Positions 4,208 to 6,219 of a stretch of 6,219 nt of DNA are shown piece by piece. The notes under the pieces were generated by a model. It searched no databases. It had not been told where the DNA came from and saw nothing but the letters and a program-made list of their open reading frames with translations. This stretch comes from CAYWTX01 sp964461295. Lineage in GTDB: Bacteria; Planctomycetota; Phycisphaerae; SM23-33. Every line of letters begins with the position of its first letter. Position 1 is the first letter of the stretch. The stretch is from NCBI GenBank assembly GCA_964461295.1, contig CAYWTX010000509.1, positions 1 to 6,219 on the forward strand, read 5' to 3'. The position numbers and the translations under genes were made by a program.

Positions 4208-6219
4208 GTGCCGCGAGAGCAACTCATTGGGCCGTACGGGCCGATCCGCAACAGCAACCTGTTTTCCAACCACTGGCTGGAGAACAGGCTGCCATTCGAG
4301 CCCGAGTGGACCGAGCTGCGGGGCGAGGCGCAGGGCGCTCTGGACAGGTTGAGGGAGCTCTGGGCGCAGCAGCGCGATCGCGTCGAGCAGTACGGGAAAG
4401 AGCAAACGCTCGAACACGCCTTCATTCAGCCGGTTCTGGAAATGCTCGGCTGGAAGCCGCACTATCAGCCGCACCTGCGGGGTCGTGCGCCGGACTACGC
4501 CCTCTTTCTCGACGATGCATCCAACGTTGCCGCGCTGACGGCCGGCGTGCAATCGCCCGATTTCTGGAAACACCCAGCCATCCTCGCCGACGCCAAGGCC
4601 TGGACGGTGAGTCTGGATCGGCCCAGCGGCGGGGGAAAGGCTCGCGAGTATCCGCCGCAACAGATCGAATGGTATCTCAACGAAAGCCGGCTTCCGTTCG
4701 CCATCCTCACCAACGGCCGATTGTGGCGGCTGATTCCGCGGGGGCACGATGCCGATCAACCTCGGTTCGAGACGTACCTGGAATGCAACCTTGCCGAGAT
4801 GCTGGACCTGGCATCGGGTCGGCCGGGCAAGTCAAACGGCGCCAACGGGGGGCTGTTTGAACCGCTGGACCTGTTCCTTCGGTTCTATATGTTCTTCAGC
4901 CCGGCCGGGTTTCGCGCCGTCGAGGGGCGCACGCCCTTCGTGCAGCGGGCCGCCAAAGGTTCCAGCGAGTATCGCCTCGGGGTGGGCGAGGGGCTCAAGG
5001 AGCGTGTGTTCGAGGCGTTGCGGATCTGCATCGAGGGCTTCATCTCGCACGCGCCGAACGGCCTGGACCCGAAGGTTGACCTGGCCGCTTGCCGGGTGAA
5101 CAGTTTCACGCTTCTCTACCGGCTGCTGTTCATCATGTATGCCGAGGACCGCGGCCTGCTGCCGTACGGGATCAACAAGGCGTACACGGATAACCGCTCG
5201 CTTCGCCGCCACCGCGACGACATAGCGGAGGTGCTGCATCGTGTCGCGTTGCGGGGCGAACACGCCGACTACGCGGCCGGCAGCACTGCCATCTGGGAGG
5301 ACCTGGGAAGTCTGTTCGACCTCATTGACGCCGGCCGAAAGACCCACGGCGTTCCCGCGTACAACGGCGGGCTGTTCGACCCCGCGGCGCACCCGTTCCT
5401 GGCGGGCAAGGCAATCCCGGATCGGCATCTCGCGCGGGTGATCGACCAACTTGGCAGGGCCGAAGACAGGAAGCATCCTGACGCCGGGCTGTTCCGCGTG
5501 GACTATCGCGACCTTGCGATCCAGCACCTGGGCAGCATCTACGAGGGCCTGCTGGAACTGCACCCGCACTATGCCCGCGAGCCGATGGACGTCATCCGTC
5601 GCGAGGGGCGCGAGGGCGGCGAGGAACGCACGCAAGACGCCCGCGAGAACGTCCCTGGGGGGTTTGAGGTCGTCGCTTCCTACAAGCCCGGCGAAGTGTA
5701 CCTGCTCAACAACAAAGGCGAACGGCGCGCCAGCGGCAGCTACTACACGCCCAACCACGTAGTGGACTACATCGTCGAGAAGACCCTTGCGCCGATCTGC
5801 CGCCGCGTCGATGAGCAACTCGATGCTCGGACGCGGGAAGTCGAGCGCGGGATGGAAGGCGCGACCGGCGAGCGCCGCGAATCGCTTCAGGTGGAACTCG
5901 ATAGGCTGAGCACCGACTTCGACGACCGCGTCCTCCGCCTCAAGGTCTGCGACCCCGCCATGGGCAGCGGCCATTTTCTCATTCGCGTCTGCCAGTACCT
6001 CGCCGAGGAAATCGCCACCAACCCCCGCACCGGCGGTTCCGACGTGGCCGCAATGGCCGGCGATGAGTCCACGCTGACCTTCTGGAAGCGCCGCATCGTC
6101 GAGCACTGCATCTACGGCGTGGACCTCAATGTCGTGGCCGTGGAACTTGCGAAACTGGCCCTGTGGCTTGAGACGTCCGCAATCGATCAGCCGTTGACTT
6201 TCCTCGACCACCACCTTCG
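4208..6219 (+). CDS. Type IIG-like restriction-modification enzyme, N-terminal 670 residues (partial)
   Basis: A single chain that likely cuts unmodified DNA and methylates adenine (SAM-dependent) for self-protection. The reading frame is open to the window edge. The N-terminal nuclease region is PD-(D/E)XK-like: E69 in TLEHAFIQPVLEMLGW, D96 in RAPDYALF, then D128 and K130 in ADAKAW, followed by the family pattern QQIEWYL (151-157) and ILTNGRLWRL (166-175). A helical linker includes NSFTLLYRLLFIMYAEDRG (298-316) and YNGGLFD (385-391). The methyltransferase begins with SGSYYTP (509-515), motif I DPAMGSGHFL (582-591, SAM binding; Met where Cys is usual) and IYGVDLN with acidic D639 for SAM. The catalytic NPPF/Y motif and the target-recognition domain lie past the window. 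Related methylases serve BREX and DISARM, but the N-terminal nuclease argues for a self-contained enzyme. A long antisense open frame here (4832-6214) is only a GC-rich shadow. Confidence 0.9.
   Translation, partial: MPREQLIGPYGPIRNSNLFSNHWLENRLPFEPEWTELRGEAQGALDRLRELWAQQRDRVEQYGKEQTLEHAFIQPVLEMLGWKPHYQPHLRGRAPDYALFLDDASNVAALTAGVQSPDFWKHPAILADAKAWTVSLDRPSGGGKAREYPPQQIEWYLNESRLPFAILTNGRLWRLIPRGHDADQPRFETYLECNLAEMLDLASGRPGKSNGANGGLFEPLDLFLRFYMFFSPAGFRAVEGRTPFVQRAAKGSSEYRLGVGEGLKERVFEALRICIEGFISHAPNGLDPKVDLAACRVNSFTLLYRLLFIMYAEDRGLLPYGINKAYTDNRSLRRHRDDIAEVLHRVALRGEHADYAAGSTAIWEDLGSLFDLIDAGRKTHGVPAYNGGLFDPAAHPFLAGKAIPDRHLARVIDQLGRAEDRKHPDAGLFRVDYRDLAIQHLGSIYEGLLELHPHYAREPMDVIRREGREGGEERTQDARENVPGGFEVVASYKPGEVYLLNNKGERRASGSYYTPNHVVDYIVEKTLAPICRRVDEQLDARTREVERGMEGATGERRESLQVELDRLSTDFDDRVLRLKVCDPAMGSGHFLIRVCQYLAEEIATNPRTGGSDVAAMAGDESTLTFWKRRIVEHCIYGVDLNVVAVELAKLALWLETSAIDQPLTFLDHHL

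Noticed and set aside
4832..6214. 460-codon antisense open frame
   Set aside because: It lies opposite the restriction-modification gene, whose frame carries many conserved motifs; the antisense translation resembles no family and reflects high GC.

Overview
The window is GC-rich and all recognisable genes read on the + strand. It carries three protein-coding units: the maturase of a group II intron, a multidomain signalling protein, and the first 670 codons of a large restriction-modification enzyme. The gaps between them are full of palindromic repeats. No rRNA, tRNA or CRISPR array was seen. The GC-rich codons, the PAS/GAF/receiver architecture and the style of dispersed hairpin repeats (CCCAGGGC-GTT-GCCCTGGG, GGGCTTACGCCC types) suggest a planctomycete-like environmental bacterium, but this is only an impression; no taxonomic marker is present.

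Positions 1-1644 are the 3' part of a group II intron. The 5' end lies upstream of the window. The reverse transcriptase/maturase (218-1564) has all its catalytic residues and a maturase domain but no HNH endonuclease. It is followed at once by a domain V hairpin (1571-1603) and a textbook domain VI with a bulged branch-point A at 1638, which places the intron's 3' end at 1644.

Positions 1645-2259 contain no convincing gene. They hold a 124-bp element with terminal inverted repeats around a two-hairpin palindrome (1674-1797), two further GTT-loop hairpins (1827-1872), one copy of a dispersed repeat (about 2008-2103) and a possible extended -10 promoter (2210-2218).

The gene at 2260-3933 encodes a 557-residue protein: half receiver, PAS, GAF, a histidine-kinase-like dimerisation helix pair whose phospho-acceptor His is Thr, then an intact receiver. 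There is no kinase ATPase domain, so it probably receives phosphate from elsewhere. A second, fuller copy of the dispersed repeat (3945-4134) follows it in opposite orientation relative to the shared core, so the gene sits between inverted repeat copies.

From 4208 to the window edge runs a type IIG-like single-chain restriction-modification protein: an N-terminal PD-(D/E)XK-type nuclease, a helical linker and the start of an N6-adenine methyltransferase. It is a likely anti-phage defence gene. Nothing in the sequence shows the three units to be one operon; they look like neighbours in an accessory, repeat-rich region.
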